Shown here one piece after another: positions 57,336-64,000 of a stretch of 64,000 bases of DNA. Origin of the DNA: Gluconacetobacter azotocaptans (GTDB lineage: Bacteria; Pseudomonadota; Alphaproteobacteria; Acetobacterales; Acetobacteraceae). Position numbers and translations under genes: made by a program. Positions within the stretch are counted from its first letter, which is position 1. The number at the start of each line of letters is the position of its first letter. The stretch covers positions 1-64,000 of the forward strand of contig NZ_JABEQF010000004.1 of NCBI RefSeq assembly GCF_014174355.1, in the 5' to 3' direction. The notes beneath the pieces were generated by a model that was given only the letters and a program-made list of their open reading frames with translations, was not told where the DNA came from and did no database searches.

Positions 57336-59210
57336 TTACTGGAAGGGCAGGTAGCGGAAGTCGAAGAACAGCTGGCTGACGCTGGTGGCGGGGTCGCCGC
57401 CGATGCCCTTCCAGATCTGGCGGCGCGAATAGGCCAGCTGCGCGCCGGCCTCGACGGTGCCGTAGCGGCCCTTGAGGAAGCGCCACCATGCGCCGACGGT
57501 CAGTTCCTCCACCGCCCGGGTATTGGCCGTGCAGTCGAGCGTCGACAGTTCCATCTGGCAGCCCGCGTTGGAATAAAGCGGGTTGCCGTAGCCGTAATTG
57601 CCGCCCTCGGCCGAGAAATATCGCCGGCCCGAACGCTGCGTTCCGAAATAGCCGTAGACGTCGATCAGCGGATTGGGATGGGCGATGATTCCGGCCGTGG
57701 CCTGGGCCCCCGGCAGCGGCGCCGGCCGGCCGCTCGACGACAGGGTCGCGTCGGGCAGCAGGACCGAGCCGTAGCGGTTGATGCCCACCCCGGCCAGCCC
57801 GGCCAGGCGGATTTCGACCTTGTGCGGAATGACCGGCAAAATGGCCGATCCGCCGCCCCCGCCCGCGACGGCGGTGTAATTGCGGCCCACCCCATTTGCG
57901 ACCACCCGGTCGTGGGGGAAGCGCAGCAGGCCCTCGGCCTCGTAATGGCCCCAGGCGGGATCCCACGCGATCTTGCCGATGATGTCCGGCGCGATCTCGT
58001 CGGAATAATTGGTGCTGAATTCCGTCAGGCCGGTGCCGTTCGACCCGATCGTGGCGACGCCGCCGTTGGGCAGGTTGACCGTACCGTTGTTGTTGGTGAA
58101 GCCCGTCGTGTCATACAGCGTCGCCGGATTTTCGATCGACAGGCCCAGCCACAGCCGGTGCGCCATCAGGTCCTTCACCAGGCGGATCTGCCATTGGCGG
58201 GTCCAGGTCTGCCCCACCAGCATCGCGGCGTCGATCGTTTCAGGCAGGCTTTCCTGGCGCGCGACGATGCCGGCGCGTCCTGGTGTCAGCAGGCTCCACG
58301 CCTGTCCGGCCAGGAAATGGAAATTGCTGCGGCTGTTGTCGTAGGCCAGGTAAGCCTGCCGCAGGCGCGGCACGTAGGCGTTGCTTTCATACGGGTTCGT
58401 CGTTTCGGCGCCTGCGCCGAAATCCGTCTCCACGAAGCCGGAAATGGTGGTGAAGGCGTCGATATTGCCCCGCGCCATCAGCGAGAACCGGCTGAAGCGG
58501 GCGCCGGCTTCGAAGCTGTCCTGATGGAAGCGGGATTCGTTCGGATAGGGCATGTCGGCCCAGTAATTGAACGTTCCCGATGCGATATGCCGGTTTTCAA
58601 AGATGCCGGCCGTATCGAAGAAACCGCCCAGAATGATCGTGGCTGGACCGACATGGAATACGCCGTGATCGCCCAGGGCGCCGGCGGCCTGGGCGCCCAC
58701 CGTTTCGCGCGGGTGGGGGCCGACGCCGTTTTCGGCGAGACGGGTGACCATGTCCTCCTCCCGACGGGCCACCACGGCCGCGACGGTGGGGCGGTCGTCG
58801 ATGACCGGCGGCGGGACATCCATCGGGGCAGGGTGCGCATGCCCGGGGCCATGGCCCACGGAGCCTTCGGCCAGCCGCGATCCGGCCGCGTTCCATCCAT
58901 GATGGAGGGCGGTGCCGGGTTCCTGTCGGGCGGCCTCGCGGGTTGGCGTGGGATGGGCTGCCTGCAGGTGGGCGCGATGGCGCGCCAGTTCCTGCCGCAT
59001 GGCCAGCAGGTCTTTCTGCAATTCCATCTGCTGCCGCTGGATGCGGGCGATCTGGTCTTCCATGGCGTCGATGGCTTCGCCCTCGTCCTGCTGCGCATGG
59101 GCGCGGGACACCGGGACCAGGACGGAGCAGCAGAGCAGCAGGAGCGGCAAGCGTCGTTGAATGCAGGGGTAAGCGGCAAGAATCCGCATATGAGGGGGGA
59201 TCCGGTCCAT
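57336..59210 (-). CDS. Outer-membrane porin, DcaP-like, with N-terminal coiled coil
   Basis: A 624-residue precursor. A signal peptide (about residues 1-39, ending AHA) leads to a coiled coil (about 45-85, IDAMEDQIARIQRQQMELQK and on) and a Pro/His/Ala-rich linker (about 86-140). The rest is a beta-barrel: ATIILGGFFDTAGIF, SRFSLMARGNIDAF, GFVETDFGAGAET, YVPRLRQAYLAYDN, FLAGQAWSLLTPG. This pattern is like DcaP-type trimeric porins. The last residue is Gln after F, so the terminal aromatic is one back. ATG 59189 is an alternative start. Substrate unknown. Confidence 0.8.
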   Translation of the reverse strand: MDRIPPHMRILAAYPCIQRRLPLLLLCCSVLVPVSRAHAQQDEGEAIDAMEDQIARIQRQQMELQKDLLAMRQELARHRAHLQAAHPTPTREAARQEPGTALHHGWNAAGSRLAEGSVGHGPGHAHPAPMDVPPPVIDDRPTVAAVVARREEDMVTRLAENGVGPHPRETVGAQAAGALGDHGVFHVGPATIILGGFFDTAGIFENRHIASGTFNYWADMPYPNESRFHQDSFEAGARFSRFSLMARGNIDAFTTISGFVETDFGAGAETTNPYESNAYVPRLRQAYLAYDNSRSNFHFLAGQAWSLLTPGRAGIVARQESLPETIDAAMLVGQTWTRQWQIRLVKDLMAHRLWLGLSIENPATLYDTTGFTNNNGTVNLPNGGVATIGSNGTGLTEFSTNYSDEIAPDIIGKIAWDPAWGHYEAEGLLRFPHDRVVANGVGRNYTAVAGGGGGSAILPVIPHKVEIRLAGLAGVGINRYGSVLLPDATLSSSGRPAPLPGAQATAGIIAHPNPLIDVYGYFGTQRSGRRYFSAEGGNYGYGNPLYSNAGCQMELSTLDCTANTRAVEELTVGAWWRFLKGRYGTVEAGAQLAYSRRQIWKGIGGDPATSVSQLFFDFRYLPFQ

Positions 59211-59290
59211 AGTGATGTTGGTCGCCTGACATAGACGTTCAATATGTCAAAACATTTCCACATCCCGGCGTAAATGATATTTTCTTTTAA

Positions 59291-59335
59291 ATAGTACCAA
59301 ATTCAGTCATTAAGTAAATAAGAAAATATTACTTA
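59291..59335 (-). promoter_or_regulatory. AT-rich promoter and inverted repeat upstream of the porin gene
   Basis: In an AT-rich island of about 90 bases, unusual in this GC-rich window, the minus strand has TTTACT (59318-59313) and TACTAT (59296-59291) with a 16-base spacer, a fair -35/-10 pair. A 7-base inverted repeat TAAGTAA (59311-59317) / TTACTTA (59329-59335) with an 11-base spacer covers the -35 region and could be an operator. Confidence 0.45.
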
Positions 59336-59377
59336 CTTGTTTATTGAATAAATGGACGAGTTCTCGGAAATGGGTAC

Positions 59378-60022
59378 TCAGGCAGTGCCGGGTTTGCGCG
59401 CCGTGACGGCATAGACCGCGTCTCGCCAGGCCGGGTCGTCGGCGGGGGGCTGAACCTCTCCGGTGTCGATGAAGACGAAGCCCGCGCGGCCCAGCAGGAT
59501 GGTCAGCAGGCGGGACCGGTCCGCCCCGTCCAGCGCCTGCCACAGCGCCACCGCCTTGCCCGGCAGGAAGCGTTCGGAAAAAGCCATGACGACGATCCCG
59601 CCCGGCCGCAGCACGCGCGCCGCCTCGGTCAGGATCGCCAGCGGGTGCCGCAGATACGGTGCCGCATCGCACAGGCATACGGCGTCCAGGCTGTCATCGG
59701 GCAGCGGCAGGGCGGTGTCCTCGTTCACATCCTGCACGATCCGCTGCGTCAGGCGCGGGTTGGCGTCCAGTGCCGCCGCGTCCAGGCCGATCCCGATGAC
59801 GGCCTCGCACGGGGTGTCCTGCGGCAGGTGGCTGTCGTCGCCGGCCATCAGGTCCAGCACCCAGGCCCCCTCGGGCAGGATGGTCCGATAGAGCGCGGTG
59901 ATGGCGGCTCGTGCCCCGGCATCCATCAGCGCCCCGGCAGGGCGGCCGGCATAGAAGCGGGCATCGGGTTCGGTGTCGGCCGTGGTGAACGCGGCGGGAT
60001 GGAAGCCATGCTGGTCGGTCAT
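59378..60022 (-). CDS. Class I SAM-dependent methyltransferase
   Basis: A 214-residue protein with a SAM-binding Rossmann core: motif I is WVLDLMAGDDSHLP (a slight change from the usual GxGxG), then VIGIGLDAAALDANP, DSLDAVCLCDAAPYL and RVLRPGGIVVMAFSERF. The substrate is unknown. Motif I lacks the last glycine, so activity is not certain. ATG 60022 is preferred; a GTG 9 bases upstream is possible. Confidence 0.82.
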   Translation of the reverse strand: MTDQHGFHPAAFTTADTEPDARFYAGRPAGALMDAGARAAITALYRTILPEGAWVLDLMAGDDSHLPQDTPCEAVIGIGLDAAALDANPRLTQRIVQDVNEDTALPLPDDSLDAVCLCDAAPYLRHPLAILTEAARVLRPGGIVVMAFSERFLPGKAVALWQALDGADRSRLLTILLGRAGFVFIDTGEVQPPADDPAWRDAVYAVTARKPGTA

Positions 60023-60147
60023 GATCGGCACATGCGACAGACCGGGCGGAAAATCCAGTCCATGGGCCGGAAACGATGCCCCCTTTCCGCATTGCCGCTG
60101 CCGGCTATCATCCGCGCCCCCTGACGCACAACAGAAGGACCTCGACG

Positions 60148-60549
60148 ATGGCGAAACTGATTCATTCCATGATCCGGGTGCGGGACGAGGCCGCGTCCCT
60201 GGCGTTCTACGCGCAGGCGTTCGGCTTGGCGGTGGCCGACCGCCTGGCGTTCGACGGCTTCACCCTGATCTACCTGTCGAACGCCGAACAGACGTTCGAA
60301 CTGGAACTGACGGTCAATCACGACCGCGACCGCCCGTACGACCTGGGCGACGGCTATGGTCACCTGGCGGTGTCGGTGGCCGATGTGGACGCCGAGCATG
60401 CCCGGTTGGTGCAGGCAGGCCTGTCGCCGCTGCCGGTCAAGCAATTGTCGCTGGGCGAACGGGTGGTCGGGCGGTTCTTCTTCATCGTCGATCCCGACGG
60501 CTACCGGATCGAGGTGCTGCAGCGCGGCGCGCCGGGGCGCTTCCTCTGA
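60148..60549 (+). CDS. VOC-family protein, lactoylglutathione lyase-like
   Basis: A 133-residue glyoxalase-fold protein. Metal-ligand positions of the family are occupied: His6 (LIHSMIRV), the glutamate in ELELTVN, the histidine in GHLAVSV and the glutamate in YRIEVLQR. Two babb modules are visible. Methylglyoxal detoxification is the likely role, since all four ligands and the glutathione-site features look kept, but other VOC activities are possible. Confidence 0.86.
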   Translation: MAKLIHSMIRVRDEAASLAFYAQAFGLAVADRLAFDGFTLIYLSNAEQTFELELTVNHDRDRPYDLGDGYGHLAVSVADVDAEHARLVQAGLSPLPVKQLSLGERVVGRFFFIVDPDGYRIEVLQRGAPGRFL

Positions 60550-60552
60550 TCG

Positions 60553-60584
60553 GCGGAATGCGCGAGAATTCTCGCGCATTCCGC
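60553..60584. repeat. Perfect 32-base palindrome ahead of dapF
   Basis: Sixteen-base arms with no spacer; the left arm is GCGGAATGCGCGAGAA and the right is its exact complement, centred on AATT. It lies 4 bases after the VOC stop and 22 bases before the dapF start. It could be a hairpin in RNA (loop AATT) acting as terminator or leader element, or an operator. There is no T run. Confidence 0.6.
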
Positions 60585-60606
60585 GACCGTGCCGTATAAG
60601 GCGCGC

Positions 60607-61425
60607 ATGATGATCCCCTTCTACAAGATGCACGGGTTGGGCAACGATTTCGTCGTCATGGACGAACGGACGGAACGCTTCGGCCTGACGCCCGCGCGGA
60701 TCGCGGCGCTGTCCGACCGTCATCGTGGAATCGGCTGTGACCAGTTCGTTGTTCTGCGTCCGGCCTGCCGGGCGGGGGCGGATGTGTTCGTCCGCTTCTT
60801 CAATGCCGACGGCAGCGAGTCCGGGGCCTGCGGCAACGCCTCGCGCTGCGTCGCGGACCTGTTGCGGCAGCAGGGGGGCGGGGCATCGTCCGTGTTGCAG
60901 ACGCAGGCGGGCCTGCTGGCGGCCCGGATCGACGCCCCGGGCGAGGTCACGGTGGACATGGGCCCCCCGGCCCTGGGCTGGCGCGACGTGCCCCTGGCGT
61001 GCGAGATCGACACGCTGCATCTGCCGATCGACGGCGACCCGGCCGCCGCGTCGATGGGCAACCCGCACGTGACCTTCTTCATGACCGACCTGCCGGACCC
61101 GCATGAGGCCGGGCCGGCGCTGGAGCGTCATCCCCTGTTTCCCGAACGGGCGAATGTCGGCTTCGCGCGCATCATGTCGCGCGGGGCGCTGCGCCTGCGC
61201 GTGTGGGAACGCGGCAGCGGCCTGACCCTGGCCTGCGGGTCGGGGGCCTGCGCCACGGTGGTGAACGCCGTCCGTCGCGGACTGGTGGATCGCACCTGCC
61301 GGGTGGACATGGACGGCGGGTCGCTGACGATCACGTGGCGCGCGGCCGACGACCATGTGCTGATGACCGGCCCGGCCGTCACCAGCTTCGTCGGCACCGT
61401 GGATCTGGACGGCTACCCGTCATGA
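60607..61425 (+). CDS. dapF: Diaminopimelate epimerase
   Basis: A 272-residue enzyme that turns LL- into meso-diaminopimelate for lysine and peptidoglycan. The two catalytic cysteines lie in [11 protein letters not shown] and [10 protein letters not shown], and the start [19 protein letters not shown] is standard. ATG 60607 is the first good start; the earlier GTG frame adds residues without similarity. Its stop overlaps the mtaB start (ATGA), and the group continues with ftsY. Confidence 0.97.
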   Translation: MMIPFYKMHGLGNDFVVMDERTERFGLTPARIAALSDRHRGIGCDQFVVLRPACRAGADVFVRFFNADGSESGACGNASRCVADLLRQQGGGASSVLQTQAGLLAARIDAPGEVTVDMGPPALGWRDVPLACEIDTLHLPIDGDPAAASMGNPHVTFFMTDLPDPHEAGPALERHPLFPERANVGFARIMSRGALRLRVWERGSGLTLACGSGACATVVNAVRRGLVDRTCRVDMDGGSLTITWRAADDHVLMTGPAVTSFVGTVDLDGYPS

Positions 61426-62666
61426 CCAAGCCCGAGATCCTGACTTTCGGCTGCCGCCTGAACACCTACGAAAGCGAGGTGATGCGCGGCCATGCGGCGG
61501 GGCTGGAAGACGTCGTCATCGTCAATACCTGCGCGGTGACGGCCGAGGCCGAGCGCCAGGCCCGGCAGGCGATCCGCCGCGCCCATCGCGACCGGCCGGA
61601 CGCCCGGATCGTCGTGACGGGCTGCGCGGCCCAGATCGACCCGGAACGCTGGTCGGCGCTGCCCGGCGTCACCCGCGTGCTGGGCAACCGCGAGAAGCTG
61701 GAGGCGGCCAGCTGGACGACGGCGGCGATGGCGGGTGGCGACGCGGTGTCCGACATCATGGCGGCGACCGAAACCGTCCCGCATCTGGTGACCGAATTCG
61801 CCGGGCGGACACGTGCCTTCGTCGAGGTGCAGCAGGGGTGCGACCATCGCTGCACCTTCTGCATCATCCCCTTCGGCCGGGGGCCGTCGCGATCGGTGCC
61901 GGTCGGCGCGGTGGTCGAGCAGGTCCGTACCCTGGTCGCCTCGGGCTATCGTGAAATCGTGCTGACGGGCGTGGACATCACCTCGTGGGGCGGCGACCTG
62001 CCTGGACAGCCCGCGCTGGGCCAGCTCTGCCGCCGGGTGCTGGCCCTGGTGCCGGAACTGGAACGCCTGCGCCTGTCCTCGGTCGATCCGGTGGAGATCG
62101 ACGACGATCTGTGGCGCCTGCTGGAGCACGAGCGGCGGTTCATGCCCTATCTGCATCTGTCGCTCCAGGCCGGGTCGGACATGGTGCTGAAGCGCATGAA
62201 GCGCCGGCATCTGGTTGACGACGTGGTGCGCGTCCTGGACCGGGCCCGCGCCTGCCGCCCCGATATCGGCATCGGCGCCGACGTGATCGCGGGCTTCCCG
62301 ACCGAGACCGATGCGCTGTTCGACGAGACCCTCGATTTCGTCCGCTCCCAGCGCCTGCCGTACCTGCATGTCTTCCCCTACAGCGAACGGCCCGGCACTC
62401 CGGCGGCCCGGATGCCGGCGGTGGCGGTGGCGTTGCGCAAGGAGCGCGCCGCCCGCCTGCGCGCGGCCGGGCAGGCATCGGCGGCGGAGTACCATGCCGG
62501 GCTGCTGGGCCGGCCCCTGCGCGTGCTGCTGGAAACGGCGACCAGCGGTCATTCCGAGGAATTCGCGCCGGTGCGGCTGGCCGGCGCGCCGGCTGAGGCC
62601 GGGCAGATCGTGACCGTGCGGGCGACGGCGGTTGACGAAAACGGACTGGTGGCGGAAACCCCCTGA
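61422..62666 (+). CDS. mtaB: tRNA t6A37 methylthiotransferase MtaB
   Basis: A 414-residue radical-SAM enzyme that adds a methylthio group to t6A at position 37 of tRNAs. The N-terminal UPF0004 domain has its three cysteines ([21 protein letters not shown]) and the radical-SAM cluster motif [11 protein letters not shown]-terminal TRAM-like region follows. Its start overlaps the dapF stop and its stop is 1 base before ftsY, so the three genes are one translational unit. Confidence 0.93.
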   Translation: MTKPEILTFGCRLNTYESEVMRGHAAGLEDVVIVNTCAVTAEAERQARQAIRRAHRDRPDARIVVTGCAAQIDPERWSALPGVTRVLGNREKLEAASWTTAAMAGGDAVSDIMAATETVPHLVTEFAGRTRAFVEVQQGCDHRCTFCIIPFGRGPSRSVPVGAVVEQVRTLVASGYREIVLTGVDITSWGGDLPGQPALGQLCRRVLALVPELERLRLSSVDPVEIDDDLWRLLEHERRFMPYLHLSLQAGSDMVLKRMKRRHLVDDVVRVLDRARACRPDIGIGADVIAGFPTETDALFDETLDFVRSQRLPYLHVFPYSERPGTPAARMPAVAVALRKERAARLRAAGQASAAEYHAGLLGRPLRVLLETATSGHSEEFAPVRLAGAPAEAGQIVTVRATAVDENGLVAETP

Positions 62667-62667
62667 C

Positions 62668-63645
62668 ATGGCACTTGGTTTTTTATCCCGCCTGAAGGCA
62701 GGCCTGTCCCGCTCGACGCAGAAGCTCGGCGGCGGCATCGCGGCGGTGTTCACGCGCCGCAAGCTGGACGACGCGGCGCTGGAGGAGCTTGAGGATCTGC
62801 TGATCGCGGCGGATCTCGGCCCCGCAGTCGCCGGGCGCGTCATCGAGTCGTTCCGCAGCTCTCGCTTCGGCAAGGAGGTCACGGATGACGAGGTCCGCGA
62901 CGCCCTGTCCGCCGAAATCGCGCAGGTGCTGGAACCGGTGGCGGTGCCCTTCGTTCCCGACCCCGCGCGCAAGCCCCATGTGGTGCTGGTCGTCGGCGTC
63001 AACGGCACCGGCAAGACGACGACCATCGGCAAGATGGCCCGCTATTACGGCGAGCAGGGGCTGCGGGTCATGATGGTGGCGGGCGACACGTTCCGCGCCG
63101 CCGCGGTCGAGCAGCTTCAGGTCTGGGGCCAGCGCGTCGGCGCCCCCGTCATCGCCGGTCCGCCGAACGCGGACGCGGCCGGCCTGGCGTTCGAGGCGCT
63201 GAAGCGCGCGCAGGCCGAAGGCGCGGACCTGCTGCTGATCGACACCGCCGGCCGCCTGCACAACAAGGGCGCGCTGATGGAGGAACTGGCCAAGATCATC
63301 CGCGTCATGCGCAAGTTCGACGAGACCGCGCCCCATTCGGTGCTGCTGGTCCTGGACGCCACGACCGGCCAGAACGCGATGGAACAGGTGCGGGTGTTCA
63401 AGGAACTGGTGAACGTCACCGGCCTGGTGGTGACGAAGCTGGACGGCTCCGCCCGGGGCGGCATCGTCGTGGCGCTGGCCGATGCGTACGGCCTGCCGGT
63501 GCACGCCGTGGGCGTGGGCGAACAGGCCGAAGACCTGCGCCCGTTCTCGGCCGAGGCGTTCGCGCGGGGGCTGGTGGGGGATTCGGTGCGCCTGACCGCG
63601 CGTGACGAAGCCGCGGGCGACGAGGGCGAGCAGGGCGAAGTTTGA
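62668..63645 (+). CDS. ftsY: Signal recognition particle receptor FtsY
   Basis: A 325-residue GTPase that docks SRP-ribosome complexes at the membrane. The N domain (about 1-95) is followed by G1 GVNGTGKTTT (110-119), DTFRAAAVEQL, DTAGRLHNK and TKLDGSARGG. The long acidic A domain is absent, as in many Alphaproteobacteria; the N-terminus starts MALGFLSRLKAGLSRSTQKL, an amphipathic helix that can bind lipid. Last gene of the dapF-mtaB-ftsY group. Confidence 0.96.
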   Translation: MALGFLSRLKAGLSRSTQKLGGGIAAVFTRRKLDDAALEELEDLLIAADLGPAVAGRVIESFRSSRFGKEVTDDEVRDALSAEIAQVLEPVAVPFVPDPARKPHVVLVVGVNGTGKTTTIGKMARYYGEQGLRVMMVAGDTFRAAAVEQLQVWGQRVGAPVIAGPPNADAAGLAFEALKRAQAEGADLLLIDTAGRLHNKGALMEELAKIIRVMRKFDETAPHSVLLVLDATTGQNAMEQVRVFKELVNVTGLVVTKLDGSARGGIVVALADAYGLPVHAVGVGEQAEDLRPFSAEAFARGLVGDSVRLTARDEAAGDEGEQGEV

Positions 63646-63649
63646 TATC

Positions 63650-63704
63650 AAGGTCGGGCGCTGCCCGAACCCGCCAGGGCCTGAGGCCCAGGACCCCGAT
63701 CGTG
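63650..63704 (+). repeat. Dispersed intergenic palindromic repeat, copy C
   Basis: It reads AAGGTCGGGCGCTGCCCGAA, then CCCGCCAGGGCCTGAGGCCC and AGGACCCCGATCGTGG, like copies D and E. It begins just after the ftsY stop. Confidence 0.65.
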
Positions 63705-63760
63705 GATGAAACGACCGGGTTTCGGGGCAGCAGTCCTGAGGACTGCCGCCCCGATGTCCG

Positions 63761-64000
63761 TCACAGAGGCAGGATGCGTTCCGACAGTTCGCTCAGCGCC
63801 TGGATGCCGGGCAGCGTCTTGCCTTCCAGCCATTCCAGGAACGCGCCGCCGGCGGTCGAGGTATAGGACATCTGGTCCGCCACCCCGGCATGGCGCAGCG
63901 CGGACACGGTGTCGCCGCCGCCCGCGACACTGGTCAACTGCCCGGCCTGGGTCCGCCGCGCCACTTCGGCCGCCAGTTCGTTCGTGGCGGTATCGAAGGG
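63761..64000 (-). CDS. pgk: Phosphoglycerate kinase, C-terminal part (runs off the window)
   Basis: The last 79 residues of a glycolytic enzyme that transfers phosphate from 1,3-bisphosphoglycerate to ADP. The nucleotide-binding [13 protein letters not shown] motif and the end [19 protein letters not shown] are family signatures. The final 10 residues ([10 protein letters not shown]) form a short extension. The rest of the gene lies beyond the window edge. Confidence 0.94.
   Translation of the reverse strand, partial: PFDTATNELAAEVARRTQAGQLTSVAGGGDTVSALRHAGVADQMSYTSTAGGAFLEWLEGKTLPGIQALSELSERILPL

Overview
The window is a chromosomal segment of a GC-rich alphaproteobacterium, most likely an acetic acid bacterium (Acetobacteraceae, Gluconacetobacter/Komagataeibacter-like). 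This is inferred from the alphaproteobacterial RNase E with an acidic S1 insertion, the GTTC-type LexA box, the single-chain glycine decarboxylase, the type II NADH dehydrogenase and the overall gene style; no database search was possible. There are no rRNA genes, no CRISPR array, no integrase or transposase and no prophage. Most of it is core metabolism and cell-envelope housekeeping, with short accessory stretches between.

Layout. 1-7.2 kb: glnK-amtB nitrogen module behind a sigma-54-type promoter, a UbiH-family hydroxylase, cysE, a secreted amidohydrolase, and an overlapping flavoprotein/HerA-like ATPase pair. 7.2-11.2 kb: accessory minus-strand stretch with a frameshifted nucleotidyltransferase, a LOG-family hydrolase, a MarR-GNAT fusion with a perfect palindromic operator, and an ECF41 sigma factor/carboxymuconolactone decarboxylase operon carrying its own ECF41-type promoter. 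11.3-17.8 kb: rne, an amidase, and leuA behind a leucine-rich leader peptide. 17.9-21.6 kb: a TonB-dependent receptor and two tandem glycine-zipper lipoproteins. 21.9-28.4 kb: the rod-shape cluster mreB-mreC-mreD-mrdA-rodA, with a MITE-like element between mreD and mrdA. 28.5-39.5 kb: glyQS, small envelope proteins, a transglutaminase-like protein, a cold-shock gene, tRNA-Lys(UUU), cyclophilin, coaD, gyrA and ssb. 39.7-44.3 kb: uvrA (LexA box) and the spermidine genes speD and speE. 44.8-49.5 kb: tandem glycine riboswitch and gcvT-gcvH-gcvP. 49.7-53.5 kb: ndh and an overlapping P450/acyltransferase pair. 53.8-59.3 kb: an iron/cobalamin-type ABC importer facing a DcaP-like porin and a small secreted protein. 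59.4-64 kb: a methyltransferase, a glyoxalase-fold protein, dapF-mtaB-ftsY, and the 3' end of pgk.

Regulation is unusually legible here: sigma-54-like, ECF41-like and LexA sites, a MarR palindrome, a glycine riboswitch, a leucine leader peptide, several intrinsic terminators and a candidate small RNA can all be read directly. At least five copies of a dispersed intergenic palindromic repeat family lie just downstream of genes. I did not find a large, clearly new multi-gene system; the best leads are the P450/acyltransferase pair, the ECF41 operon, the MarR-GNAT switch, the mobile-element-like insertion in the mre operon and the dispersed repeats.
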